Positions 34,467-42,487 of a stretch of 64,000 bases of DNA are shown in pieces. Each line of letters starts with the position of its first letter. The stretch's first letter is position 1. Under the pieces are notes generated by a model, which saw only the letters and a list, made by a program, of their open reading frames with translations, had not been told where the DNA came from and searched no databases. Both the position numbers and the translations under genes were made by a program. The DNA is from Arthrobacter sp. OAP107 (lineage in GTDB: Bacteria > Actinomycetota > Actinomycetes > Actinomycetales > Micrococcaceae), in assembly GCF_040546765.1 (NCBI RefSeq), contig NZ_JBEPOK010000001.1, positions 2,108,001 to 2,172,000 of the forward strand, given 5' to 3'.

Positions 34467-36413
34467 ATGGAGGGCAGGACCGGACCCACGCCCAGCCGGT
34501 GGCAGCGGTATGTCCAGGCGGCTGTGGATTTCCCAAGGGCCGACTTCGCAGCAGATGATTTAGGCTTTGGTGATTCCGCCGCTACGGAATCCGTGCCCTC
34601 AAAGCCTCCGTCCCAGCCCGGTCCTGCTCATGGCCTCAGCCAGAAAATCCGTGCGGACATCCGTCGTCGTCTGCTCTCAAGTGAACAGAACACAAACGTA
34701 ACCGAAACGAACCGGCGCCGGACCGATCTTCGCCTTGCCCCGGCCGCGCTGCTCGTGTGGGTCGCCACTGTCGCCGGTCCCTGGCTGACACCAGGCAGCC
34801 TTCTGGTTGTGTGGGGTAGCCTCGCGGCGTCTGCCGGAGTGTTACTTGCAACGGTTCTGCGGAGGAAGAAGGCCGGAAGGCGCTGGCGCCGCAGTTTCCT
34901 GACCACCCTGACGGCGGCTCTCATGCTGGCCGCGGCCTCGACTGCCCATTCTGCGGTGTCAGCAGCCCAGCGCCACGACGAGCAGCTGGCAGGACTGATC
35001 GCCGGGCGGGCGTCAGTTGTGGCGGAAGCCGAGGTCACCGCGTCTCCGCGGGCACTCAAGACCCCGGGCCCCTCCGGCCGTGCCGAACGCTGGGCAGCCG
35101 GGGCGGTGGCCCGGTCATTGACCTCCGGAGGCCAGGTCACGCATGCCCATCTGCCGGTGGTCATTATCGGCGGGGAGGAGTGGCAGCATGCAGGCCGCGG
35201 GCAGTTGCTGCGGGTCACCGGAAAGCTCCGGCCCCCGGACCCGGGCAGGGTGGAGGCTGCGATCCTGACTGCGTCGTCGCCGCCTGTAAGGCTTGCAGCA
35301 GAGCAGGATTGGCAGCGGGCACCGGCCGCCCTGGGCAAGCGGTTCGCCTCAGCTTCGGGGTGGCTGGCCGATGACGCGCGGGGGCTCCTCCCGGGCATGG
35401 TCACGGGCGACACCAGCGGCCTCGACGAGGAACTCGAGACAGCCATGAAAACCGTGGGCCTCACTCACCTGACGGCAGTATCCGGCGCCAACTGCAGCCT
35501 GATTCTTGGCGCTCTGCTGTTGGCGGCTCGCTCGTTGCGCCTGACCAGGGTTCCAGCCGCAGCCGTCGCACTCACAGGCCTCGGCCTGTTCGTCCTCATG
35601 GTGGGTCCCGATGCGAGCGTGCTCAGGGCATCGCTGATGGGTGCCATTGCGTTGGCCTCCCTTGCAGGCGGCCGGGCAGGCCGGGGACTGAGTTTCCTTT
35701 GCCTCGCGGTAATTGCCCTGCTGCTCGTGGAGCCGGAACTGGGCGTCAGCTTCGGGTTCCTGCTCTCCGTACTCGCCACTCTGGGGATCATTGTGCTGGG
35801 CCGCTGCGTCATGGGCTGGTTTCCAGCAGGCGTGCCGCGCTGGGCGGCGGCAGCTGTTGCCGTGCCCCTGTCAGCCCAGGTGCTGTGCGGACCCGTCATT
35901 GTGATGCTGCAGCCACAGTTTTCCACGTACTCACTGCTGGCCAACGTGCTTGTTGCCCCGATCGTAGCGCCCGTCACCATCCTGGGCACGGCTGCTGTGG
36001 CACTCCTGCCCCTCGCGCCGTGGCTTGCCACCGTCCTGATCGGCGTTGCCGGCTTATTCGCCGGTGTTGTGGCAGCCGTCGCCCGGTTCACCGCTGGACT
36101 TCCCGGCGCCGCGCCGCCCTGGCCGGAGGGCGTGTTCGGGTTGCTGACCATGCTGCTCTTCTCCGTTGTGACATTGTTCGCCGTGTGGATGGCTGCCCAC
36201 CCTGCGCGGACCGTCAAGCTGGTCTTCGCCGCGCACGCCGGCGTTGTCCGCATCCTTGACCGGCTGCCGGAGGTCAGGCTCCGCCGCGCCGGCCCCAACG
36301 ATCATGGGAGACTTAGAGTCTGCAATCTGAACTCCGGGAGGAAATACCAGTGGCCGCTGCCCAGCAACGACCGAAGACGCCGGCAGCTAACTCGGCGTCG
36401 TGGCGGGACGTAG
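34467..36413 (+). CDS. comEC: ComEC/Rec2-family DNA uptake channel, without a metallo-beta-lactamase domain
   Basis: 648-residue polytopic membrane protein one base after comEA. A soluble N-terminus and an early membrane pair are followed by a DUF4131-like periplasmic region, then the Competence domain with GLTHLTAVSGANCSLILGALLL and a further set of hydrophobic helices to about residue 600. The C-terminal metallo-beta-lactamase nuclease domain found in many ComEC proteins is absent. The protein ends in a basic tail that runs 64 nt into holA. Whether this lineage is naturally competent is not shown by the sequence. Confidence 0.88.
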   Translation: MEGRTGPTPSRWQRYVQAAVDFPRADFAADDLGFGDSAATESVPSKPPSQPGPAHGLSQKIRADIRRRLLSSEQNTNVTETNRRRTDLRLAPAALLVWVATVAGPWLTPGSLLVVWGSLAASAGVLLATVLRRKKAGRRWRRSFLTTLTAALMLAAASTAHSAVSAAQRHDEQLAGLIAGRASVVAEAEVTASPRALKTPGPSGRAERWAAGAVARSLTSGGQVTHAHLPVVIIGGEEWQHAGRGQLLRVTGKLRPPDPGRVEAAILTASSPPVRLAAEQDWQRAPAALGKRFASASGWLADDARGLLPGMVTGDTSGLDEELETAMKTVGLTHLTAVSGANCSLILGALLLAARSLRLTRVPAAAVALTGLGLFVLMVGPDASVLRASLMGAIALASLAGGRAGRGLSFLCLAVIALLLVEPELGVSFGFLLSVLATLGIIVLGRCVMGWFPAGVPRWAAAAVAVPLSAQVLCGPVIVMLQPQFSTYSLLANVLVAPIVAPVTILGTAAVALLPLAPWLATVLIGVAGLFAGVVAAVARFTAGLPGAAPPWPEGVFGLLTMLLFSVVTLFAVWMAAHPARTVKLVFAAHAGVVRILDRLPEVRLRRAGPNDHGRLRVCNLNSGRKYQWPLPSNDRRRRQLTRRRGGT

Positions 36414-37363
36414 CCCCCGCTGCGGTCGTCCTGATCACGGGTCCCGAGGAGTATCTCGGCATCCGTGCGATGGACCGTATCCGGACACAAGTGCGTGCGG
36501 CGGCTCCGGACGTGGAAGTCACGAGGCTCACTGCCGGCTCGTACGAGGCCGGGGCGCTGGCCATGAATGTCAGCCCGTCACTGTTCGGCGAAAGCAAACT
36601 GATAGAGGTTGACGGCCTCGAGGCGATGAACGACGCCTTCCTGGCGGACGCGCTGACCTATCTCAAGCACGTGGAGCAGGACGCTGTCCTCGTGCTCCGG
36701 CACGGCGGCGGAACACGCGGCAAGAAGCTCCTCGACGCCGTGAAGGCCGGGGGATGGCCGACTGTCGACTGCCAGCCGCTGAAGAAGGATGCGGAAAAGA
36801 CCGCCTTCGTCACGGCGGAGTTCAAGGCCGCCGCCCGGCGGATCACGCCGGAGGCAGTCCAGTCACTGGTCAACGCGGTCGGCGCCAACCTGTCCGAACT
36901 GGCGGCGGCGTGCAGCCAGCTCATAGCCGACGCCTCCACGGCCGTTGATGCTGACATGGTCGACCGCTACTACGGCGGAAGAGTGGAGGCGACGGCCTTC
37001 AAGGTGGCCGACGCTGCGATGGCGGGCAATGGGCCCGTAGCTCTGTCCACCCTTCGGCATGCGCTGGCCACCGGCGCCGATCCGGTGCCGCTGGTGGCGG
37101 CACTGGCGGCGAAGCTCCGGACAGTCGCCAAGGTCGCGGGCGCAAAAGGCTCAGCGGCGCAGATCGCCAAGCAGTTGGGCATGCAGCCGTGGCTGGTGGA
37201 GCAGGCACAGCGCGACGTCCGGAGGTGGACGCCCGAGGGTCTGGCACGGTCCATCCAGGTCACAGCCGAAGCCGATGCGCAGGTCAAAGGGCTATCGCGT
37301 GATCCGGTCTACGCTGTGGAACACGCCGTGACGGTGATCGCGGCCGCTGCCCGCGGGCGTTAG
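36350..37363 (+). CDS. holA: DNA polymerase III delta subunit (clamp loader)
   Basis: 337-residue AAA+-fold clamp-loader subunit that opens the sliding clamp. It contains VVLITGPEEYLGIRAMDRIR, an acidic ALTYLKHVEQDAVLVLRHGGG strand and the helical C-terminal collar with DPVPLVAALAAKLRTV. GTG 36350 has GGAGG 7 nt upstream and gives the start MAAAQQRPKT. The 64-nt overlap with comEC and the comEA-comEC-holA-rpsT order are common in bacteria. 170 nt of low-feature DNA separates it from convergent rpsT, apart from the terminator and a short direct repeat (CCGCCGTCGGAAG twice near 37437-37464). Confidence 0.92.
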   Translation: MAAAQQRPKTPAANSASWRDVAPAAVVLITGPEEYLGIRAMDRIRTQVRAAAPDVEVTRLTAGSYEAGALAMNVSPSLFGESKLIEVDGLEAMNDAFLADALTYLKHVEQDAVLVLRHGGGTRGKKLLDAVKAGGWPTVDCQPLKKDAEKTAFVTAEFKAAARRITPEAVQSLVNAVGANLSELAAACSQLIADASTAVDADMVDRYYGGRVEATAFKVADAAMAGNGPVALSTLRHALATGADPVPLVAALAAKLRTVAKVAGAKGSAAQIAKQLGMQPWLVEQAQRDVRRWTPEGLARSIQVTAEADAQVKGLSRDPVYAVEHAVTVIAAAARGR

Positions 37364-37476
37364 CCCGCGCCGCGAATGGAGCGGCAGGCGCCGCACGCGG
37401 AAGGCTCGGAAGCCGCCGGGCTCAGAAGGGAGGGCGGCCGCCGTCGGAAGCCCCGCCGTCGGAAGTTAAAAGAGAA

Positions 37477-37504
37477 GTGGCCGGCACCAAATGGTGCCGG
37501 CCAC
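37477..37504 (-). terminator. Terminator of rpsT
   Basis: A perfect 13-bp stem (37477-37489 with 37492-37504, GTGGCCGGCACCA type) with an AA core is followed on the minus strand by TTCTCTTTTAA, a U-rich tail. It lies 29 nt beyond the rpsT stop. Confidence 0.75.
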
Positions 37505-37533
37505 AAGCATCAGTTCAGATGAACCGGAAAACC

Positions 37534-37794
37534 TTAGAGTGCGTTGACCTTCTTGGAGATCGCCGACTTGCGGTTTGCAGCGTTGTTCTTGTGCAGAACA
37601 CCCTTGCTGACAGCCTTGTCCAGCTTACGGCTGGCAGAAACGAGCGCAGTAGTAGCAGCTTCCTTGTCGGAGGACTCAACGGCGGTGTTGACGGCGCGGA
37701 TGGCCGTCTTCAGCTCGGACTTGACTGCGTTGTTGCGCAGGCGGGCCTTCTCGTTGGTGAGGATGCGCTTCTTCTGGGACTTGATATTTGCCAC
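37534..37794 (-). CDS. rpsT: 30S ribosomal protein S20
   Basis: 86-residue primary 16S rRNA-binding protein with the standard N-terminus ANIKSQKKRILTNEKARLRN and the C-terminal KGVLHKNNAANRKSAISKKV. GTG 37794 is preceded by AGAGAG 6-7 nt upstream. Codon use is A/T-richer than its neighbours, as expected for a highly expressed gene. The roughly 140-nt leader region ahead includes an AT-rich patch near 37915-37930 that probably holds the promoter. Confidence 0.97.
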   Translation of the reverse strand: MANIKSQKKRILTNEKARLRNNAVKSELKTAIRAVNTAVESSDKEAATTALVSASRKLDKAVSKGVLHKNNAANRKSAISKKVNAL

Positions 37795-37897
37795 GTGTGA
37801 ACTCTCTTTGTAATGCGGAAATGGTCTAGAGGGCTTTCAAGCTGGCCTTGACTGAGCGGCGTGGGGATACCTATGGCGGCCAGCCATCAGTGACCGT

Positions 37898-37937
37898 CGA
37901 CCTGCACGGACACACAGCTATAAATATTAGCAGGTCG
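37898..37937 (-). promoter_or_regulatory. Inverted repeat framing the probable rpsT promoter
   Basis: CGACCTGC (37898-37905) and GCAGGTCG (37930-37937) are perfect 8-bp inverted copies, 24 nt apart. Between them is the most AT-rich stretch in this gap (GCTATAAATATTA). On the minus strand that stretch reads TAATATTTATAGC and contains several -10-like hexamers. Confidence 0.32.
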
Positions 37938-37980
37938 GAGCCATGTGTGGCCATTCAGTGCGGGGACGGGCGCGTCGGCG

Positions 37981-38526
37981 TCATTTCCAGCCGTGCAACC
38001 GACGCAACTCGTCCGCCACCAGCCTAAACTTCTTCCGCTCCAGCACCGACCCCTCGCGCCGGATGTCGGCCGGGTGAATCTGCAGGACGCGGTCCAGTTT
38101 GGCCTCGCTGGGGCGGCCTTGCCTGTCCCACGGCCCGGTGCCGATGTCCACGTAATCGAGGCGGCCGCGCGGGTGGCCGTCGTGGTCCTTGCTGGTCAGC
38201 ATCAGGCCCAGCAGATACCTGCCGCGGCTGCCCACCAGAAGGACGGGTCGGTCCTTGCCGCGCGAGTAGTCCTCTTCGAAGGGAACCCAGGTCCATACGA
38301 TCTCACCGGGGTCCGGGCGCCCGTCGAGGGAGGGGGAGTAGCGCAGGGTCGCCGTGCCGGTGAAGTCGCCCGGGTAAGTGCCTGTGACCCCGGCCGGGGG
38401 CAGGGGCGTGTTTCCGGACCTGCTGCGGACCTGCGAAGGAGTGCGGGCTGCCGGTTGCCTTAGCACGCCGAGCCAGCGGAGCGAGGCGCGGACGGCGGCG
38501 CCGATCGGGGAGAAGTTCAAGGCCAT
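37981..38526 (-). CDS. PemK/MazF-like toxin-family protein, no adjacent antitoxin
   Basis: 181 residues from ATG 38526; the open frame reaches 38589. The C-terminal 120 residues match the actinobacterial PemK-like group: PGEIVWTWVPFEEDYSRGKDRPVLLVG, then YLLGLMLTSKDHD and YVDIGTGPWDRQGRPSEAKLDRVLQI, ending in a basic helix. The roughly 55-residue N-terminal extension is Pro/Gly/Thr-rich. Classical MazF toxins are mRNA interferases paired with a small antitoxin. No such gene flanks it (rpsT one side, divergent lepA the other), so it is either a stand-alone member or not a toxin. Identity by motif resemblance only. Confidence 0.72.
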   Translation of the reverse strand: MALNFSPIGAAVRASLRWLGVLRQPAARTPSQVRSRSGNTPLPPAGVTGTYPGDFTGTATLRYSPSLDGRPDPGEIVWTWVPFEEDYSRGKDRPVLLVGSRGRYLLGLMLTSKDHDGHPRGRLDYVDIGTGPWDRQGRPSEAKLDRVLQIHPADIRREGSVLERKKFRLVADELRRLHGWK

Positions 38527-38533
38527 GCGGGCC

Positions 38534-38539
38534 ACCATA
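38534..38539 (-). promoter_or_regulatory. Candidate -10 of the PemK-like gene
   Basis: On the minus strand TATGGT (38539 down to 38534) fits TANNNT and ends 7 nt before ATG 38526. This would exclude the upstream in-frame ATG at 38538 and predicts a leaderless mRNA. Confidence 0.38.
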
Positions 38540-38708
38540 CCGGCGTGGGCTCCGCAGCGGCTGGACATCCGGTTGTGCGGGCCACGCAAAATGTACTGCC
38601 AGCGCCCGGGACGTGGGAGACTAGAGGTTCAGATATTGCGGCAGGCAGCAGGATGGCCAGAGTTCAGCCTGAACAACGCCGCTGAAATGCCAACAGTAAG
38701 GACCCTGC

Positions 38709-40562
38709 GTGTCTCCCATGGCCCGCACCGCCCCGGTGCCCGCCGCGACAGATCCGGCCATTATTCGGAATTTCTGCATCATCGCGCACATTGACCACGG
38801 TAAGTCCACCTTGGCCGACCGGATGCTGCAGTTCACCGGTGTCGTGCAGTCCCGCGACATGAAGGCCCAGTATCTGGACCGCATGGATATTGAGCGGGAG
38901 CGCGGTATCACCATCAAGTCCCAGGCTGTCCGCATGCCCTGGGAGCTTGACGGCCTGAGCTACGCCCTGAACATGATCGACACGCCGGGCCACGTGGACT
39001 TCACCTACGAGGTGTCCCGTTCCCTCGCTGCTTGCGAAGGCGCCGTTCTGCTGGTGGACGCCGCGCAGGGCATTGAGGCCCAGACGCTGGCGAACCTGTA
39101 CCTGGCAATGGAAAATGACCTCACCATCATCCCGGTCCTGAACAAGATCGACCTGCCGGCAGCCCAGCCCGAGAAGTACGCAGCCGAACTCGCCAGCCTG
39201 ATCGGCGGCGATCCCGAAGACGTGCTGCTGGTGTCCGGCAAGACCGGCGTGGGTGTTGAAGCCCTCCTGGACAAGATCGTCCGGGACCTGCCCGCGCCCG
39301 TCGGCGACCCCGACGCGCCTGCCCGGGCCATGATCTTTGACTCCGTCTATGACACGTACCGTGGCGTGGTTACCTATGTCCGCGTGGTGGACGGCATGCT
39401 GCACCCGCGTGAGCGCATCCAGATGATGTCCACCAAGGCCAGCCATGAGCTCTTGGAAATCGGCGTCAGCTCCCCGGAGCCAATACCCTCCAAGGGCCTT
39501 GGTGTTGGCGAGGTGGGCTACCTCATAACCGGTGTGAAGGACGTCCGCCAGTCGAAGGTGGGCGACACCGTCACGAACCTTGCCAAGCCTGCGGCGGAAT
39601 CACTGAGCGGCTACGCTGACCCCAAGCCGATGGTGTTCTCGGGCCTCTACCCCCTCGACGGCACCGACTACCCCGTGCTCCGCGACGCGCTGGACAAGCT
39701 CAAGCTGAACGACGCCGCCCTGATCTACGAGCCGGAAACCTCCGCAGCGCTGGGCTTCGGCTTCCGCGTGGGCTTCCTCGGCCTGCTGCACTTGGAGATC
39801 GTCCGTGAACGCCTTGAACGCGAATTCAACCTGGACCTGATCTCCACCGCACCGAACGTGGTTTACGAGGTCACGCTCGAGGACAAGAACGTGGTAACCG
39901 TGACGAACCCCAGCGAGTTCCCCTCCGGCAAGATCAACGAGGTTCGCGAACCCATGGTGGCTGCCACCATCCTGGCTCCCAACGAGTTCGTCGGTGCCAT
40001 CATGGAGCTGTGCCAGGGCCGCCGCGGCGTCATGAGAGGCATGGACTACCTGTCCGAGGACCGGGTTGAGCTGCGGTACTGGATGCCGCTGGCCGAGATC
40101 GTCTTCGACTTCTTCGACCTGCTCAAGTCCAAGACGCGCGGCTACGCCTCGCTGGACTGGAAGGCCGACGGCGAACAGGTCGCCGACCTGGTCAAGGTGG
40201 ACATCCTGCTCCAGGGCGAACAGGTGGATGCTTTCAGCGCCATCACCCACAAGGACAAGGCCTACGCCTACGGCGTGATGATGACCGGCAAGCTGCGCGA
40301 ACTCATCCCGCGCCAGCAGTTCGAGGTGCCCATCCAGGCCGCCATCGGCTCCCGGATCATCGCCCGCGAGTCCATCCGCGCCATCCGCAAGGACGTTCTC
40401 GCCAAGTGCTACGGCGGTGACATCTCCCGTAAGCGCAAACTGCTGGAAAAGCAGAAAGAAGGCAAGAAGCGCATGAAGATGGTGGGGCGCGTGGAAGTGC
40501 CGCAGGAAGCCTTCATCGCAGCCCTCACCACCGACGACTCCAAGGACAAGGCCAAGAAGTAG
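38709..40562 (+). CDS. lepA: Elongation factor 4 (ribosomal back-translocase)
   Basis: 617-residue translational GTPase. G1 is AHIDHGKSTLAD near residue 24, followed by RERGITIKSQAV, DTPGHVDF and NKIDLP. The LepA-specific C-terminal domain has SRIIARESIRAIRKDVLAKCYGGDISRKRKLLEKQ. GTG 38709 has AAGGA 6 nt upstream; ATG 38718 is a weaker alternative. lepA followed by hemW is a widely conserved bacterial pair, as here (36 nt apart). Confidence 0.97.
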   Translation: MSPMARTAPVPAATDPAIIRNFCIIAHIDHGKSTLADRMLQFTGVVQSRDMKAQYLDRMDIERERGITIKSQAVRMPWELDGLSYALNMIDTPGHVDFTYEVSRSLAACEGAVLLVDAAQGIEAQTLANLYLAMENDLTIIPVLNKIDLPAAQPEKYAAELASLIGGDPEDVLLVSGKTGVGVEALLDKIVRDLPAPVGDPDAPARAMIFDSVYDTYRGVVTYVRVVDGMLHPRERIQMMSTKASHELLEIGVSSPEPIPSKGLGVGEVGYLITGVKDVRQSKVGDTVTNLAKPAAESLSGYADPKPMVFSGLYPLDGTDYPVLRDALDKLKLNDAALIYEPETSAALGFGFRVGFLGLLHLEIVRERLEREFNLDLISTAPNVVYEVTLEDKNVVTVTNPSEFPSGKINEVREPMVAATILAPNEFVGAIMELCQGRRGVMRGMDYLSEDRVELRYWMPLAEIVFDFFDLLKSKTRGYASLDWKADGEQVADLVKVDILLQGEQVDAFSAITHKDKAYAYGVMMTGKLRELIPRQQFEVPIQAAIGSRIIARESIRAIRKDVLAKCYGGDISRKRKLLEKQKEGKKRMKMVGRVEVPQEAFIAALTTDDSKDKAKK

Positions 40563-40598
40563 TGATGACCGTGGCCCGAACCTCCGGAGGCCGCACGC

Positions 40599-41828
40599 AT
40601 GCCTAGCGTTCTTCCCCTGGGTGACCCCGCGCCGTCGGACGGCCTGTTGCCGCAGCAGGCGGCGGACGGCGCGGCCAACCGGGCCTTCGGGCTGTACGTG
40701 CACATCCCGTTTTGCGCGGTGCGCTGCGGCTACTGCGACTTCAATACCTACACCGCCACCGAGCTCGGCGGCGGTGCTTCCCAGGACGCGTACGCCTCCA
40801 CTGCCATCTCGGAAGTGGATTTTGCCGCGCGGGTCCTTGCGGAGTCGGGCCTGCCCGCCAGGAAACTGAGCACCGTGTTCTTCGGCGGCGGTACGCCCAC
40901 GCTGCTGCCTGCCGAGGACCTGGCGCGGATCCTCCGTGCCGCCATCGACACCTGGGGGATCGAAACCGGCGCCGAAGTGACCACGGAGGCTAATCCGGAC
41001 TCCGTTACGCCGGAATCTTTGCAGCTGCTCGCGGACGCGGGCTTCACGCGGGTGTCCTTCGGCATGCAGTCCGCCGTGCCCCACGTGCTGAAGGTCCTTG
41101 ACCGCACACACACCCCGAGCCGTGTCCCGCTCGTGGTGCAGTGGGCGCGGGACGCCGGACTGGCTGTCAGCCTTGACCTCATCTACGGCACACCCGGGGA
41201 ATCCCTCGAGGACTGGCGCTTTTCGCTTGAGACCGCTCTGTCCTACAAGCCTGACCACATCAGCGCCTACGCGCTGATCATTGAGGACGGCACGAAGCTC
41301 GCCGCCCAGATCCGCCGTGGTGAAGTTCCGGAAATCGACGACGACGACCACGCCGACAAGTATGAACTCGCCGAGAGGATGATCACCGACGCCGGCCTGC
41401 ACTGGTACGAGGTCAGCAACTGGTCCGCGACGCCGGAACAGGCGTGCCGCCACAACCTTGCCTATTGGCGCGGGGACGACTGGTGGGGCATCGGCCCGGG
41501 CGCGCACTCACATGTGGGCGGAGTGCGGTGGTGGAACGTCAAGCACCCCACCGCCTATGCCGGCCGGCTCGGCTCAGGCGTCTCGCCGGCGGCAGGACGT
41601 GAAACGCTCGACGACGAAACCAGGAGCGTGGAAAAGGTCATGCTGGAGGCGCGGCTTTCCTCGGGTCTCGACACCGCTGTCCTCGCGCCGTCCGGCAGGA
41701 AGGCCGTGGCCGGCCTGATCGCCGACGGCCTGGTGGTGCCGGAGGATGCCTTCAGGGGCCGCCTGGTCCTCACCCTGAAAGGCCGGCTGCTGGCCGATGC
41801 CGTGGTCCGCAGGCTCCTGCCGGACTGA
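40599..41828 (+). CDS. hemW: HemW, radical-SAM heme chaperone (formerly coproporphyrinogen III oxidase-like)
   Basis: 409-residue radical SAM protein. The cluster motif Cx3Cx2C is in HIPFCAVRCGYCDF near residue 38. VFFGGGTPTLLP and EANPDSVTPE follow, as do the HemN-like FGMQSAV and DLIYGTPGES. The Cys after the cluster that marks true HemN is replaced by Phe, in keeping with HemW, which delivers heme to respiratory enzymes. ATG 40599, 36 nt after lepA. The transcript ends in the long hairpin at 41847-41909. Confidence 0.92.
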   Translation: MPSVLPLGDPAPSDGLLPQQAADGAANRAFGLYVHIPFCAVRCGYCDFNTYTATELGGGASQDAYASTAISEVDFAARVLAESGLPARKLSTVFFGGGTPTLLPAEDLARILRAAIDTWGIETGAEVTTEANPDSVTPESLQLLADAGFTRVSFGMQSAVPHVLKVLDRTHTPSRVPLVVQWARDAGLAVSLDLIYGTPGESLEDWRFSLETALSYKPDHISAYALIIEDGTKLAAQIRRGEVPEIDDDDHADKYELAERMITDAGLHWYEVSNWSATPEQACRHNLAYWRGDDWWGIGPGAHSHVGGVRWWNVKHPTAYAGRLGSGVSPAAGRETLDDETRSVEKVMLEARLSSGLDTAVLAPSGRKAVAGLIADGLVVPEDAFRGRLVLTLKGRLLADAVVRRLLPD

Positions 41829-41846
41829 TTCGCCACAACAGAAAAA

Positions 41847-41909
41847 CAACGCGGGGTCACTTCCAGCCCAATCCGGTAGGGATATTGGGCGCTAAGTGAC
41901 CCCGCGTTG
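41847..41909. terminator. Long bidirectional terminator between hemW and the DUF4870 gene
   Basis: Outer arms 41847-41862 and 41894-41909 are a perfect 16-bp inverted repeat (CAACGCGGGGTCACTT). Inside them GCCCAA (41866-41871) pairs with TTGGGC (41885-41890). AAAAA precedes the left arm and C-TTTT follows the right, giving a U-rich tail in both directions for the convergent genes. Confidence 0.87.
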
Positions 41910-41933
41910 CTTTTGGCCAGCTGATCCGGCCGG

Positions 41934-42353
41934 TTACTTGATCCAGCGCAGGTTGTACTGGTACCGGTGCGGCTGGCCCTTGTTGACGTGGACGCCGGCG
42001 GACACCGCGAAGCAGGTCAGGGCAATCCAGATGAGTGTGGCCACGACGGCGAACAGGTTGCCGACGACGGGGAGCAGCACCAGCAGGTTGGCGACGAAGG
42101 CCGCAATGGTGGGCGGCAGGGTGAAGTTGAGGGCTTCCTTGGACTCCTGCGCGGTGAACGGGCCGCGGTCGCGGAAGATGAGGTAGATGAGCAGCGCCGG
42201 AACGCAGCCGAGGATGCCGCCGAAGTGCGCCAAGGTGGCCCACTGCCGGTCCTCGCTCGCTGTCAGCGGAAGCGCGTTGGCCGGAACGCCATGGTACTGG
42301 GGCAGGTCCTGGCCGGACTGTGTGTCCCTGCGGTCGCGAGCGTCTTCTGCCAC
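41934..42353 (-). CDS. DUF4870 small membrane protein
   Basis: 139 residues from GTG 42353, chosen for AAGGAAG 6 nt upstream. A polar N-terminus (AEDARDRRDTQSG) precedes WATLAHFGGILGCVPALLIYLIF, then ESKEALNFTLPPTIAAFVANLL and a third hydrophobic segment AVVATLIWIALTCFAV, ending YQYNLRWIK. This is the arrangement of the DUF4870 (Tic20-like) family of three- to four-helix membrane proteins. Function unknown. Confidence 0.85.
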   Translation of the reverse strand: MAEDARDRRDTQSGQDLPQYHGVPANALPLTASEDRQWATLAHFGGILGCVPALLIYLIFRDRGPFTAQESKEALNFTLPPTIAAFVANLLVLLPVVGNLFAVVATLIWIALTCFAVSAGVHVNKGQPHRYQYNLRWIK

Positions 42354-42487
42354 GGTGTCTTCCTTTAGCTTGCGTTGGTGCGATAGTGCTTTGATGTGGC
42401 GCCGGGCCCGCGGTGCGGTGACGCCGTACCAAGGATACCGGGACATACGGGCAATCGCGGGCTCAACGCCGAATCACGCGGTGGAAG

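Noticed and set aside
36302..36413. Frameshift at the comEC 3' end
   Set aside because: The basic tail overlapping holA by 64 nt looked suspicious, but holA has a clear start and ribosome-binding site and overlapping ends are plausible. Sequence alone does not show an error.
39600..41507. 635-codon open frame on the minus strand across lepA/hemW
   Set aside because: High-GC third-position bias opens antisense frames. lepA and hemW have full domain support and this frame shows no recognisable domain. The same applies to long antisense frames at 6108-7553, 10135-11430, 19082-20674 and 53596-55455.
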